The position numbers were made by a program, and so were the translations under genes. A stretch of 64,000 nt of DNA from Actinoallomurus vinaceus (GTDB lineage: Bacteria; Actinomycetota; Actinomycetes; Streptosporangiales; Streptosporangiaceae): NCBI RefSeq assembly GCF_039542055.1, contig NZ_BAABHK010000003.1, forward strand, positions 310,001 to 374,000, in the 5' to 3' direction. Within the stretch, counting starts at the first letter, position 1. The number at the start of each line of letters is the position of its first letter. The notes under the pieces were generated by a model. That model made no database searches. It had not been told where the DNA came from and was given only the letters and a program-made list of their open reading frames with translations. Positions 8,846 through 17,568 of this stretch are shown here, piece after piece.

Positions 8846-11236
8846 TTACCGGTTGTCGATCTTCACGGTGGTGCGGAGCGGGAGCTCGGCCGACGACGGC
8901 CCGGCCCACACGGCCCGGGCGCCGGTGCCGAGGCTCCAGCGGTGGTGGGTGGTGTCCCAGTACTGCAGCTGACGTTCACCGACGTGGATCCGGACCTGAC
9001 GGGACTCGCCGGGACGCAGGGTGACCGTCGTGTAGCCGGCCAGCGCCCGGGCCGCCTGCGGCGCGGTGACGTCCGGGCTCGCGCCCAGGTAGACCTGTGG
9101 CACCGCGGTGCCCGCCCGGTGGCCGGTGTTGCGCACGGTCACGGTGACGTCGAGGCCGCCGTGGACGCGGTGGGCGGTGAGCCCGCCGTAGCCGAACGTC
9201 GTGTAGGACAGGCCGTACCCGAAGGGGAACAGCGGCTTGACGCCCTCCTTGTCGTACCAGCGGTAGCCGACCTCGACGCCCTCGGAGTACTGCTGCTCGC
9301 CGTTCACGCCGGGGAAGCGCTCCGGATGCCCGGCGACCGGGGTGTGGTCCTCGTCGGCCGGGAAGGTCTGGGTGAGCCTCCCGGTCGGGGCGGCGTCACC
9401 GAACAGCAGGGCCGTCGTGGCGGCGGCGCCCTCCTGGCCCGGGTACCACATGTCGAGGACGGCCCGGGTGCCGGACAGCCACGGCATCTTCACCGCGGAG
9501 CCGGTGTTGAGGACGACGATCGTGTTCGGGTTGGCCTTCGCGACCTCGGTGATCAGGTCGTTCTGGTAGCCGGGCAGGGCGAGGGAGGCGCGGTCGGCGC
9601 CCTCGGTGCCGTCGTCGTAGGCGAACACGACGGCGGTCTTCGCCTTCTTCGCCGCCGCGACCGCCGGCGGGATGAGCGCCCTGGCCTTGTCCGGGGTCAC
9701 CCAGTCGACGCCCAGGTGCAGGTCCTTTCCGGCGTCGGCCTGGCCGAAGAGGGTGAAGGGGACGGTGCCGGCGGTCAGGTGGACCCACACGCCGCTCTGC
9801 CCGAAGAGGTTCCCGGAGAAGAGCGTCTGCCCGGCGACCTGGCCGAACGCCAGGCCGTTGTCCGCGGTGAGCGTGAGCCGGTAGTCGCCGGTGGAGGGCA
9901 CGGTGAGCTTGCCGGAGTAGGAGGTGGTCTTGCCGGCCGGGACCGTCGCCGGCGGAGCCGGGGAGAACGCCGAGGCGGGGACCGGCGTTCCCGTCAGGTC
10001 GCCGCCGGACGCGTACGTCACCGTGGCGTCCTTGCCGGCGCGAGCGCGGATCGTGTCGATCGGCGCGGCCGCGTGGTCCGGGGTGACGTGGGAACTGCCG
10101 CCACCGGTCACCTTGGGGGTCTGGGCGGTCGGGCCGATCACGGCGACGTCCTTGGCCGCGCTCCCCGAAAGCGGCAGCGCGTTCCCGGTGTTGCGCAGCA
10201 GTACCGCGCCGCGCTCGGCGACGGACCGCGCGACCTGAGCCGCGCCGGCCGCGTCCCGCGACGGGCGGGACGGCGGGTGCTTGCGGAGCAGTCCGAAGCG
10301 CTCCATCTGGCCGAGGATCCGCTTGACCGCGCCGTCGAGCGCCGACTCGGGGATGGTGCCCTTCTGGATCGCCGTCTTCAGCGCGTCACCGAGGTAGGTG
10401 CCGCTCGGCATCTCCTGGTCGAGCCCCTTGGTGATGGCGTCGGTGCTGTGGGTGGCGCCCCAGTCGGACATCACCCAGCCGCCGAAGCCCCACTGCTCCT
10501 TGAGGATGGTGTTGAGCAGCTCGGCGTTCCCGCAGGCGGGGTCGCCGTTCACCTTGTTGTAGGAGCACATGACCGCGCCGGCGCCCGCGTCGACGGCCGC
10601 CTGGAAGCCGGGCAGCTCGATCTGGCGCATCGTCTGCTCGTCGACCTTGACGTCGACGGTCTGCCGGTCGGTCTCCTGGTTGTTCTCCGCGTAGTGCTTC
10701 ACCGTCGCGATCAGGCCCTGCGACTGGATGCCGCGGACCTCGGCGGCGACGGTGCGGGAGGACACGAGCGGGTCCTCGCTGAACGTCTCGAAGTTACGGC
10801 CGCCGTACGGGACACGGATCGTGTTGACCATCGGTGACAGCAGGACGTCCTGGCCGAGCGCCCGCCCGTCGCGGCCGATGACCGCGCCGTACCGCAGGGC
10901 GAGCGCCGGGTCGAACGCCGACGCCAGCGCGACCGGCGCGGGCATCGCGGTGGCGTGCTCGCGCACCCGCACGCCGGCGGGCCCGTCGGTCAGGCGAAGC
11001 TCCGGGATGCCGAGCCTCGGGACCCCGGGGATGTAGCCGGCCTCGCCCAGGTCCTTCGGGTCGGTCGCGCCGTGCACGAACGAGAGCTTCTCGTCGAGCG
11101 TCATCTTGGCGATGAGCCCGTCCACGTGCGACCGCGGCGCGGTCGTCGCCGCCGCGGTGCCGCCCGCGGCGACCGCGGGCAGCAGGGCGAAGACCGCCGC
11201 CGCCACGACGGCGCGGCCTCTGCCGAATCTCCTCAT
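8846..11236 (-). CDS. Secreted GH3 beta-glycosidase with PA14 insert
   Basis: A 796-aa protein with a Sec signal peptide (MRRFGRGRAVVAAAVFALL) and the site AAGGAGG 6 nt before the ATG. The GH3 N-terminal barrel contains the nucleophile in WVMSDWGATH (D258) and the substrate-binding KHYAENNQE. The (alpha/beta)6 sandwich carries a PA14 domain (about 425-515, TGDYRLTLTADNGL), and a C-terminal fibronectin-III-like domain spans about 670-796. GH3 members with this layout are beta-glucosidases, beta-xylosidases or alpha-L-arabinopyranosidases; the sequence does not decide between them. In a rhamnoglycan locus it probably trims the glycan after rhamnose removal. A strong hairpin lies in its 5' leader. 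Confidence 0.9.
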   Translation of the reverse strand: MRRFGRGRAVVAAAVFALLPAVAAGGTAAATTAPRSHVDGLIAKMTLDEKLSFVHGATDPKDLGEAGYIPGVPRLGIPELRLTDGPAGVRVREHATAMPAPVALASAFDPALALRYGAVIGRDGRALGQDVLLSPMVNTIRVPYGGRNFETFSEDPLVSSRTVAAEVRGIQSQGLIATVKHYAENNQETDRQTVDVKVDEQTMRQIELPGFQAAVDAGAGAVMCSYNKVNGDPACGNAELLNTILKEQWGFGGWVMSDWGATHSTDAITKGLDQEMPSGTYLGDALKTAIQKGTIPESALDGAVKRILGQMERFGLLRKHPPSRPSRDAAGAAQVARSVAERGAVLLRNTGNALPLSGSAAKDVAVIGPTAQTPKVTGGGSSHVTPDHAAAPIDTIRARAGKDATVTYASGGDLTGTPVPASAFSPAPPATVPAGKTTSYSGKLTVPSTGDYRLTLTADNGLAFGQVAGQTLFSGNLFGQSGVWVHLTAGTVPFTLFGQADAGKDLHLGVDWVTPDKARALIPPAVAAAKKAKTAVVFAYDDGTEGADRASLALPGYQNDLITEVAKANPNTIVVLNTGSAVKMPWLSGTRAVLDMWYPGQEGAAATTALLFGDAAPTGRLTQTFPADEDHTPVAGHPERFPGVNGEQQYSEGVEVGYRWYDKEGVKPLFPFGYGLSYTTFGYGGLTAHRVHGGLDVTVTVRNTGHRAGTAVPQVYLGASPDVTAPQAARALAGYTTVTLRPGESRQVRIHVGERQLQYWDTTHHRWSLGTGARAVWAGPSSAELPLRTTVKIDNR

Positions 11237-11498
11237 GCGTGCCTCCTTCGTGCCGAGCCGGGGACCGCGAAAAGCGCGGTATCCGCGGCTCGATCACCCG
11301 GTTACTGGGGTCGTCCTAGTCGCCGACGACGCAGGTCATCGGCGACATCGAACGCGCGGTCGACAGTACGGGGCGATTTCACCGAAAAGAAGAGGGAATG
11401 GCTACATTTCCAGGAAGTGGACAATAAGGCGGATATTTGAAGTTATTAGTCATGATTTTTGTCCTTTCGCTGAATTAAATGCCCGCGGCCGCTGGAGC
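11237..11498 (-). promoter_or_regulatory. AT-richer upstream region and leader hairpin of the GH3 gene
   Basis: This 262-bp gap is the longest break in the minus-strand hydrolase run. The segment 11400-11480 is clearly less GC-rich than its surroundings and is the likely promoter region for GH3 and the genes beyond it. An imperfect inverted repeat at 11254-11293 (CGAGCCG...CGGCTCG outside, CCGCG-AAAAG-CGCGG inside) lies just upstream of the ribosome binding site. No clear -10/-35 pair and no match to the AAAACGTTTT operator was found. Confidence 0.45.
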
Positions 11499-14400
11499 TC
11501 AGGAGGCGTAGCCCTCGAGCTCGATCACCCGGCTGTACTTGTGGTCGTTCGAGTCGCGGACGACGACGCGCAGCGCGGAGGCCTGGACCGGATCGAAGGT
11601 GCGCTCGACTATCCCGGCGACGCTGCCGCGCACGCTGGACACCGTCTGCCAGGTGTCGCCGACGCGCGCCTCGATGTCGAAGTCCCGGATTCCGGTCTTC
11701 GCGGCGGACGACTTGCTGCTGTTCAGCGTGAAGACGCGTATCCGGCCGAGCGTGACCGGCGCGTCCCAGGTCGCGGTGAGCGTGTCGGGCCACTCGGCGG
11801 CGGTGTCGTCGTTCCAGCCGCCGACGCCGTTCAGCCAGACCTCCGAGTCCGTCCCGCCGTCATTGGTCCAGGCCGGGTCGGAGCCGCTGTGGGTGCTGGA
11901 GGCCGTCATCGTGGCGAGGCGGACGAGGTTCCCGGTCACCGCGACCGGCGCGGACGCGCTGTCGTCGCCGACGGCGAGCGTCACCGTCCCCGACGTGGCG
12001 TTCGCGTCCTCCTGCTTCAGCGCGACCGGGATCTCGGCCGAGCCGTGCGCCGGGACGCGTACCGGCGCGCCGGACACCGTCGCCGCGAAGCCGGACGACG
12101 CCGTGGCCCGCGGCCGTACGGTGACCGCGTCGTCCTCCAGGTTGGTCATCCGGAACCGCGCGGACGCCGGGTGACCGGCCACGACCGGGACGTTCACGCC
12201 GAAGGACGGCTCGACGGCCAGCTGCGTCCGGTCGGGGGCGGCGGCGGACGCGGTGGTCACCGTGAACGACCAGTGACCGGAGCCGACCTCGTAGACGCCG
12301 TAGCCGTTCTGCGCGCCGATCGACGTCGCGCCGGCGGGCGCGGCCACCCGGTCGCCACCGAGCAGCGGCACCTCGACGCGCGCCGGGGCGCCCGGCGGGA
12401 CCGTCACGTCGAGCCGCAGCGTGCGGCCGTCGCGCCGCCAGGAGCTGGCGACCTCGCCGCGCGGCGTCTCGTACGTGCCGCTCGCGTGGGTCAGGTCGCC
12501 GACGACCGCCGGGCGGATCACCAGGTTCGTGTAGCCGGCTCCGCCGTCGGCCTGCCGGATTCCGGCGAGGCCGGCGTTGAACCACTCGTCGATCGCGCCG
12601 AGCATGAAGTGGTCCTGGGAGCCGTAGCCGGTCGGGCCGTCCCAGTACTCCGTCAGCGTGGTCGCGCCGTGCACGACCTGGTATCCGTAACTGGGCGCGG
12701 TGACCTGCTGCGCGACCTTGAGCAGTACGTCGTCCCGGCCCGCCGCCGACAGCACCCGGAACACCGACGGCAGCGCGATCTCCCCGACGGTGAGGTGGTA
12801 GCCCTTCGCCTCGATGCCCTTGACGAGATGGTCGGTGACGGCCTGCCGCTGGTCGGCGGGCACGACGCCCAAGTCCAGGGCGAACGCGTCGCTCGCCTGG
12901 CTGCCCGAGCCGTACTTGCCGTCCTTGAGGTACTTCGCGTTGAACGCCGCGCCGATCTTCTGCGCCGCGCTCTCGTACCCGGAGGCGTCCTCGCCGAGCA
13001 GTTTGGCGATCTTCGCGAGGGCGACGGCGTCCCGGTAGTAGCCGTAGCTCGCCGCGAGCCCGACGGGCGTGGAGGAGTCGGTGGTGGCCCAGTCGCCGTA
13101 GCCGTAGTCGAGCAGGTTCCCGCTCGCCTTCGACGTCAGGTAGTCGAAGTACCTCCGCATAGCAGGGAAGTAGGTGCGCAGCGTCTCGGCGTCGCCGTAC
13201 GACTGGTAGTGCTGCCAGGCCGACAGGATGATGGCGCTGCCCCAGTTCGGGTCGTCGCGGGCCGCTCCGCTGAACACGACGTACTCGGGGGCGATGTCGG
13301 GCACGTGCCCGTCCGGCAGCTGTGCCTCGGCGACGTTCTGCAGGAAGTCGCGGTAGTACGCCTCGACGTCGAAGTCACGGGCGACGGAGCCCTGCACCAG
13401 GTGGGTCTGCTCGAGCCAGCCGAGCTTCTCCCGGTCCGGGCAGTCGGTGAGGATGCTGAACATGTTGCCCGCGATCGACGCCTGAACGATCCGGTGGATG
13501 TCGTTCAGCAGCAGGTCGGAGCTCGCGAACGTGCCCGCCGTCGCGTTGCCGGCCCGCAGCACGATCGCCTCGGCCGTGTCCTTGTCCGGCGCCGACGGCA
13601 GGCCGGTCACCTGGAGGTACCGGAATCCGTGGTAGACGAACCGCGGATGCCAGGTCTCGTCGCCGTTCCCGGAGAAGGTGTAGTGGTCCTCGACCGGCGG
13701 CTGCCGGCTGCCGCCGGCGATCATGGTGCCCTGGTCGACGAGGCCGTCGTCACCGAGCCGCTCCCCCGGCTTGACGGTGATGGTCGTGCCGCGCGGGCCG
13801 CTGAGGTGCAGCACCGGCCAGCCGGAGACGTTCGAGCCCAGATCGAAGACGTACGTGCCGGACTCCGGCCGGGTGATCCGCACGGTGTGCTCGCGGCCGA
13901 CCGGGACGATCGGCGGGGACATCCGCGCGGCGACGGCGATGCCCGGGTCGGCGGTCTCCGCAGCGGTCTTCCAGCCGCTCAGGTCCGCGCCGGGCCGGTC
14001 CCAGCCCGGCTGGTCGCGCCGTGCGTCCTCGTCCTCGCCGCCGTACCACTGCGAGAACGTCGTCGGGCCCAGGTCGGTGCGCCAGGAGCCGTCGGTGGCG
14101 ATCCGCCGCGTCGTGCCGTCCTTCAGCGTGACCTCGAGCTGGGCGAGCAGACGCGGCGGGCCCTGCGCGCCGACGTACTTGGTGTACCGGTCGGCGGTGG
14201 GGGCGACGTTGTAGGTGCCGTTGCCGAGCCGGACGCCGATGGCGTTGCCGCCCTTGCGAAGCAGCCTCGTGACGTCGTAGGTGGAGTAGACGACGCGCTT
14301 GCGGTAGTCGGTGTTCGGCGGCTCGAGCACCGCGGCGCTGACCGGCCGGCCGTTGACGGTGGCGTCGTAGATGCCGAGCGCGGTGACGTAGAGGCGGGCG

Positions 14401-15434
14401 CTGCGCACGCCGTTCTCCAGGTCGAACTGCCGGGCCAGCAGCGGCAGCGGCGGGAAGTCCGTGTGGTACGCGGGCGGCGGCTCCTGGCCGGTGACCGTCG
14501 CGGCGGTGGCGAGGTTCGCGGCGTCGTTCCCGGTCTGCACGGTGAAGTCGACGGGGAAGTTCGGGGTCTTCTCGTCGTCGGTCATCACGTCGGTGCGCGG
14601 GTAGAGCACGACCTGGTCGAAGTGCCGGCTCTGCCCGAGGTCCAGCTGCAGCCAGATGTGGTGACCCGGGTCCTGGGACTTGTACGAGGGGCTGGTGTAG
14701 CCGTACGGCGCCTGCTCTGTCGTGAGCGACCCGTCGGTGACGTACGCCGGTTGCCACTTGCCGGGGTAGTTGCCGATCTCGGAGGCGGTGACGGCGGCGC
14801 CCTTGGCCACGTCCTCGTCCGGGTGTGCGGAGTCGGCGACGACGATCTCGGCGAGCTGCAGCCGGGAGACGAGCGAACTCCCCTCGGTGATGGGCAGCCC
14901 GAGCTTCGTCACGTCGACCCGGACGTAGCGGGCGTCCTGCGCCGGGACCTTGACCGTGACCGGAGTGGGCTTGTGGTTCACCCACCGGTCGTCGCCGATC
15001 CACTTCGCCGACCAGTCGGCCGTGGCGAGCAGGCCCATCTCCCACCAGGCGGCGCGGCTCCACGAGGACGCGTGACCCGCGCCGTCCCAGACCCGCACGC
15101 GCCACCAGACCCGTTGCCGGGACTTCAGCGCCGTGCCCTTGTAGACGGCGCTGACCGCCGTCGAGGCGACTCTGCCGGAGTCCCACAGATCGGGGTGGTC
15201 CAGCCGGTCCGGGTCGGAGGCGGCCTGCACCTGGTAGGTGGCCTGCGCCTCGTTCGGGCCGGTCGCGGTGGGCTTCCAGCTCAGCGTGGGCGTGGTGTCG
15301 TCGATGCCCAGCGCCGTGTCCAGCGCGTCGGTGCGCAGGCCGGTGACGCCCAGCCGGCCGGTGTCCGCGTGTGCGGGCAGGCCCGGGGTCAGGGCCAGCG
15401 CGACCGCGGTCGCGCAGGCCGGGATGAACCTCAT
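11499..15434 (-). CDS. Large secreted multidomain GH78 alpha-L-rhamnosidase with C-terminal discoidin domain
   Basis: A 1311-aa protein with a Sec signal peptide (cleavage near AHADTG). In order: Ig-like domain (about 30-130), discoidin-like insert (RLQLAEIVV), rhamnosidase N-terminal beta domain, the GH78 catalytic barrel, a C-terminal beta domain (about 1000-1080), a NEW3-like sandwich, and an F5/8-type C domain (about 1170-1311) likely to bind sugar. The acid motif is DCPDREKLGWLEQ (D664), the REKLGW subtype of GH78. A GATTLTEYWDG segment corresponds to the region holding the second catalytic Glu. It releases alpha-L-rhamnose outside the cell. The GH43 stop lies only 24 bp upstream, so the two are co-transcribed, with the isomerase probably first. 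Confidence 0.92.
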   Translation of the reverse strand: MRFIPACATAVALALTPGLPAHADTGRLGVTGLRTDALDTALGIDDTTPTLSWKPTATGPNEAQATYQVQAASDPDRLDHPDLWDSGRVASTAVSAVYKGTALKSRQRVWWRVRVWDGAGHASSWSRAAWWEMGLLATADWSAKWIGDDRWVNHKPTPVTVKVPAQDARYVRVDVTKLGLPITEGSSLVSRLQLAEIVVADSAHPDEDVAKGAAVTASEIGNYPGKWQPAYVTDGSLTTEQAPYGYTSPSYKSQDPGHHIWLQLDLGQSRHFDQVVLYPRTDVMTDDEKTPNFPVDFTVQTGNDAANLATAATVTGQEPPPAYHTDFPPLPLLARQFDLENGVRSARLYVTALGIYDATVNGRPVSAAVLEPPNTDYRKRVVYSTYDVTRLLRKGGNAIGVRLGNGTYNVAPTADRYTKYVGAQGPPRLLAQLEVTLKDGTTRRIATDGSWRTDLGPTTFSQWYGGEDEDARRDQPGWDRPGADLSGWKTAAETADPGIAVAARMSPPIVPVGREHTVRITRPESGTYVFDLGSNVSGWPVLHLSGPRGTTITVKPGERLGDDGLVDQGTMIAGGSRQPPVEDHYTFSGNGDETWHPRFVYHGFRYLQVTGLPSAPDKDTAEAIVLRAGNATAGTFASSDLLLNDIHRIVQASIAGNMFSILTDCPDREKLGWLEQTHLVQGSVARDFDVEAYYRDFLQNVAEAQLPDGHVPDIAPEYVVFSGAARDDPNWGSAIILSAWQHYQSYGDAETLRTYFPAMRRYFDYLTSKASGNLLDYGYGDWATTDSSTPVGLAASYGYYRDAVALAKIAKLLGEDASGYESAAQKIGAAFNAKYLKDGKYGSGSQASDAFALDLGVVPADQRQAVTDHLVKGIEAKGYHLTVGEIALPSVFRVLSAAGRDDVLLKVAQQVTAPSYGYQVVHGATTLTEYWDGPTGYGSQDHFMLGAIDEWFNAGLAGIRQADGGAGYTNLVIRPAVVGDLTHASGTYETPRGEVASSWRRDGRTLRLDVTVPPGAPARVEVPLLGGDRVAAPAGATSIGAQNGYGVYEVGSGHWSFTVTTASAAAPDRTQLAVEPSFGVNVPVVAGHPASARFRMTNLEDDAVTVRPRATASSGFAATVSGAPVRVPAHGSAEIPVALKQEDANATSGTVTLAVGDDSASAPVAVTGNLVRLATMTASSTHSGSDPAWTNDGGTDSEVWLNGVGGWNDDTAAEWPDTLTATWDAPVTLGRIRVFTLNSSKSSAAKTGIRDFDIEARVGDTWQTVSSVRGSVAGIVERTFDPVQASALRVVVRDSNDHKYSRVIELEGYAS

Positions 15435-15458
15435 GGGGCTCCTCGTCTCCTGGTGCTG

Positions 15459-17525
15459 TCAGCGCTCGACGGAGGTGTGGAACTTCAGGTCCCGGGCGGG
15501 TTCGGGGGCGAAGTCCACGCCGCCGTCGGTGCTGGTGGCGGAGGCACCGCCGGAGTAGGGGTTCTGGTCGTTGAAAGCGACGCCGTAGCAGCCGGTGGCG
15601 GCCGACGTGCCGAGGCGAAGGGCGTACTCGGCGCCGCGCCGCACCCGGACGCCCGGTTTCAGGGTCAGGTCGCGGGCGGACCAGCCGACCGTGCTCGCCG
15701 GCACCGACGCCGACCACACCGTCGTGCCGGTGCGCCGGTCGACGAGCCGCACGTCGAGCGGGTCGGACGGCGGCGTCCGGAGGACCCGGCCGGTCTCGGT
15801 GCCGTCCTTGAAGACGGTCACGGCGAGCGAGGTGAGCCGGCCGGTGCGCCCGGCCGTGAAGCCCTGCTCACGCCGGGTGGACCCGGCGATGTCGCAGGTG
15901 GTGCGGAAGCCCGTCACGCCGCTGGTCTGGTCGAGCGCCCGGATCGGCCGCTGCCGCCCGAGGTGCCCCGGATCGAGGTGGATCCGCGAGTTCGCGCAGG
16001 TCAGCGGATTGATCGCGCCATCCGCACCGAACGAGAGCGGCTGCCAGTAGTAGTTGGCCAGCGCCTCGTTGGTGTGGAAGTCCCACAGGTCACTGAAGTA
16101 CAGGTAGGTCGGGGCGCCGTGGCGGGAGGGCAGCGTCGCGACCTGCGCGGGCTGGCCTCCGCAGGAGTTGTCACTGATCTTGATGCCGCTGGTGGGGACG
16201 ACCCACCGGGAGAAGTCGCCGGAGAAGTCGTCCGACAGCAGCGTCCGGCCGTCCGCCGAGGTGACCGTGGCGTTGTCGAATCGGGCGGACTCGAGGTTGG
16301 CGCCGTTCCACTCGCGGAAGCCGACCTTGCCGGTGGCGTACGTGGTGTCGGTGTAGGTGTCCACCTGCACGCCGTCGATCGATGTGGTCAGCGTCGAACC
16401 GGCCGCCGTCACGGAGACGTGGTGCCACTCCCCCGCGACGATCGGCTTGTTCAGCGTCACGGCGTGGCTCGCCGTGGTGGCCCCGGCCCGGCGCAGCACG
16501 CTCAGCTTCCCGTTCGCCGTCCCGGAACCGGTCAACAGGAACAGGTAGCCGTAGTCGTCGCGGTTCATCCGCACCGAGAACCCGGCCTGCGCCGACGTGC
16601 CCGAGGTGGTGGGCAGCGGCGCGACGTCGAAGGAGAAGGTGTAGTCGCTCCAGTCCTCGCCCTGCTGGGACAGCCCGTACAGCCCGCCGCGCACGGTCAG
16701 CGCGCCGTCCTCGGCCGTCCACGCGTCCCGCCCGCGCCACGGGCCGAGCGGGCTCTTCGCGGTCAGGTAGGCGGTGCCGGTGCCGGTGCAGTACCCGCAG
16801 TTCGGGTCCGACATCGTCAGGTAGTACGTGCCGTCCCGCTTGAAGATCGACGGCGCCTCCACGCGGGTGACGCCGGTGATGTCGTACGGTCCGGCGGCGC
16901 GCAGGTAGTCGGCGGTCAGCTGGATGACCGCGATGTGCCAGCCGGCGTTGCTGCAGGTGAGGTAGCCCGTCCCGTCGTCGTCGACGAACACGGCGAGGTC
17001 GGCGGTGCAGTGCGTCTGGTCCGGCAGGTCGGGCACGGGCTGCTCGGTGAAGGGCCCGGTAGGCGTGCGGCTCGTGTAGACCCGGAACTTGTCGGCGGCG
17101 TCCTGGTCGTTGACCCACATGACGTACCTGCGGGTCGCCCTGTTGTAGACGACGTGCGGGCGGAAGCAGTACCGGCACGAGCGGGGCGCCACGACGTGCC
17201 CGCGGTCGGTCCAGTGCGCCAGGTCGGGCGACGAGTAGACCTTGAAACCGCAGAACGTGTCGTTGTTCTGCCACTGGTAGCCGCAGTCGTAGCTGGTGCC
17301 GTACAGGTAGTACGTGCCGCCGAACCGCTCGATCGCGCCGTCGTGCGCGTCCACCGCGTTGCCGTCGGTGTCGAACCGCACCACCTGGTTCCCGGCCGCG
17401 TCGAAACTGGTCAGGTCCGTGTCGACCGCGGCCCCGGCGGGCGCCGTGAGGATCAGCAGCCCGCCCACGGCCATGGTCAGCGCGAGCACGAGGCGAATCG
17501 CGCGCATGCCGAAGAAACTCGCCAC
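15459..17525 (-). CDS. Secreted GH43-type five-bladed propeller glycosidase with concanavalin-like and C-terminal domains
   Basis: A 688-aa protein. The GTG at 17525 has AGGAGA upstream and is preferred over an internal ATG. The Sec signal is followed by a GH43 propeller: VDAHDGAIERFGGTYYLYG near 50-70, FRPHVVYN, TADLAVFVDDDGTGYL and VEAPSIFKRDGTYYL, the last holding the expected catalytic Glu. Around 245-410 a LamG-like domain is inserted (GFSVRMNRDDYGYLFLL). A jelly-roll-like C-terminal part follows. GH43 enzymes cleave alpha-L-arabinofuranosides, beta-xylosides or beta-1,3-galactan; the subfamily was not assigned with confidence. The gene lies between an AraA-like isomerase gene and a GH78 gene in one apparent operon. 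Confidence 0.82.
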   Translation of the reverse strand: MASFFGMRAIRLVLALTMAVGGLLILTAPAGAAVDTDLTSFDAAGNQVVRFDTDGNAVDAHDGAIERFGGTYYLYGTSYDCGYQWQNNDTFCGFKVYSSPDLAHWTDRGHVVAPRSCRYCFRPHVVYNRATRRYVMWVNDQDAADKFRVYTSRTPTGPFTEQPVPDLPDQTHCTADLAVFVDDDGTGYLTCSNAGWHIAVIQLTADYLRAAGPYDITGVTRVEAPSIFKRDGTYYLTMSDPNCGYCTGTGTAYLTAKSPLGPWRGRDAWTAEDGALTVRGGLYGLSQQGEDWSDYTFSFDVAPLPTTSGTSAQAGFSVRMNRDDYGYLFLLTGSGTANGKLSVLRRAGATTASHAVTLNKPIVAGEWHHVSVTAAGSTLTTSIDGVQVDTYTDTTYATGKVGFREWNGANLESARFDNATVTSADGRTLLSDDFSGDFSRWVVPTSGIKISDNSCGGQPAQVATLPSRHGAPTYLYFSDLWDFHTNEALANYYWQPLSFGADGAINPLTCANSRIHLDPGHLGRQRPIRALDQTSGVTGFRTTCDIAGSTRREQGFTAGRTGRLTSLAVTVFKDGTETGRVLRTPPSDPLDVRLVDRRTGTTVWSASVPASTVGWSARDLTLKPGVRVRRGAEYALRLGTSAATGCYGVAFNDQNPYSGGASATSTDGGVDFAPEPARDLKFHTSVER

Positions 17526-17568
17526 ACCGTCTCCTATGCGTGAGTCCCCCGACCCGAAAAAGAACTGC

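Noticed and set aside
1107..9024. Very long plus-strand open frames antisense to the hydrolase genes (for example 1107-3620 and 5896-9024)
   Set aside because: They mirror the third-codon GC bias of the real minus-strand genes, lack motifs, ribosome sites and balanced composition (mostly Arg, Gly, Val, Ala), and overlap well-recognised enzymes throughout.
11106..17543. 2145-codon plus-strand open frame
   Set aside because: It lies antisense to the GH78 and GH43 genes, whose family motifs are unambiguous; the translated sequence is low-complexity and has no recognisable domain.
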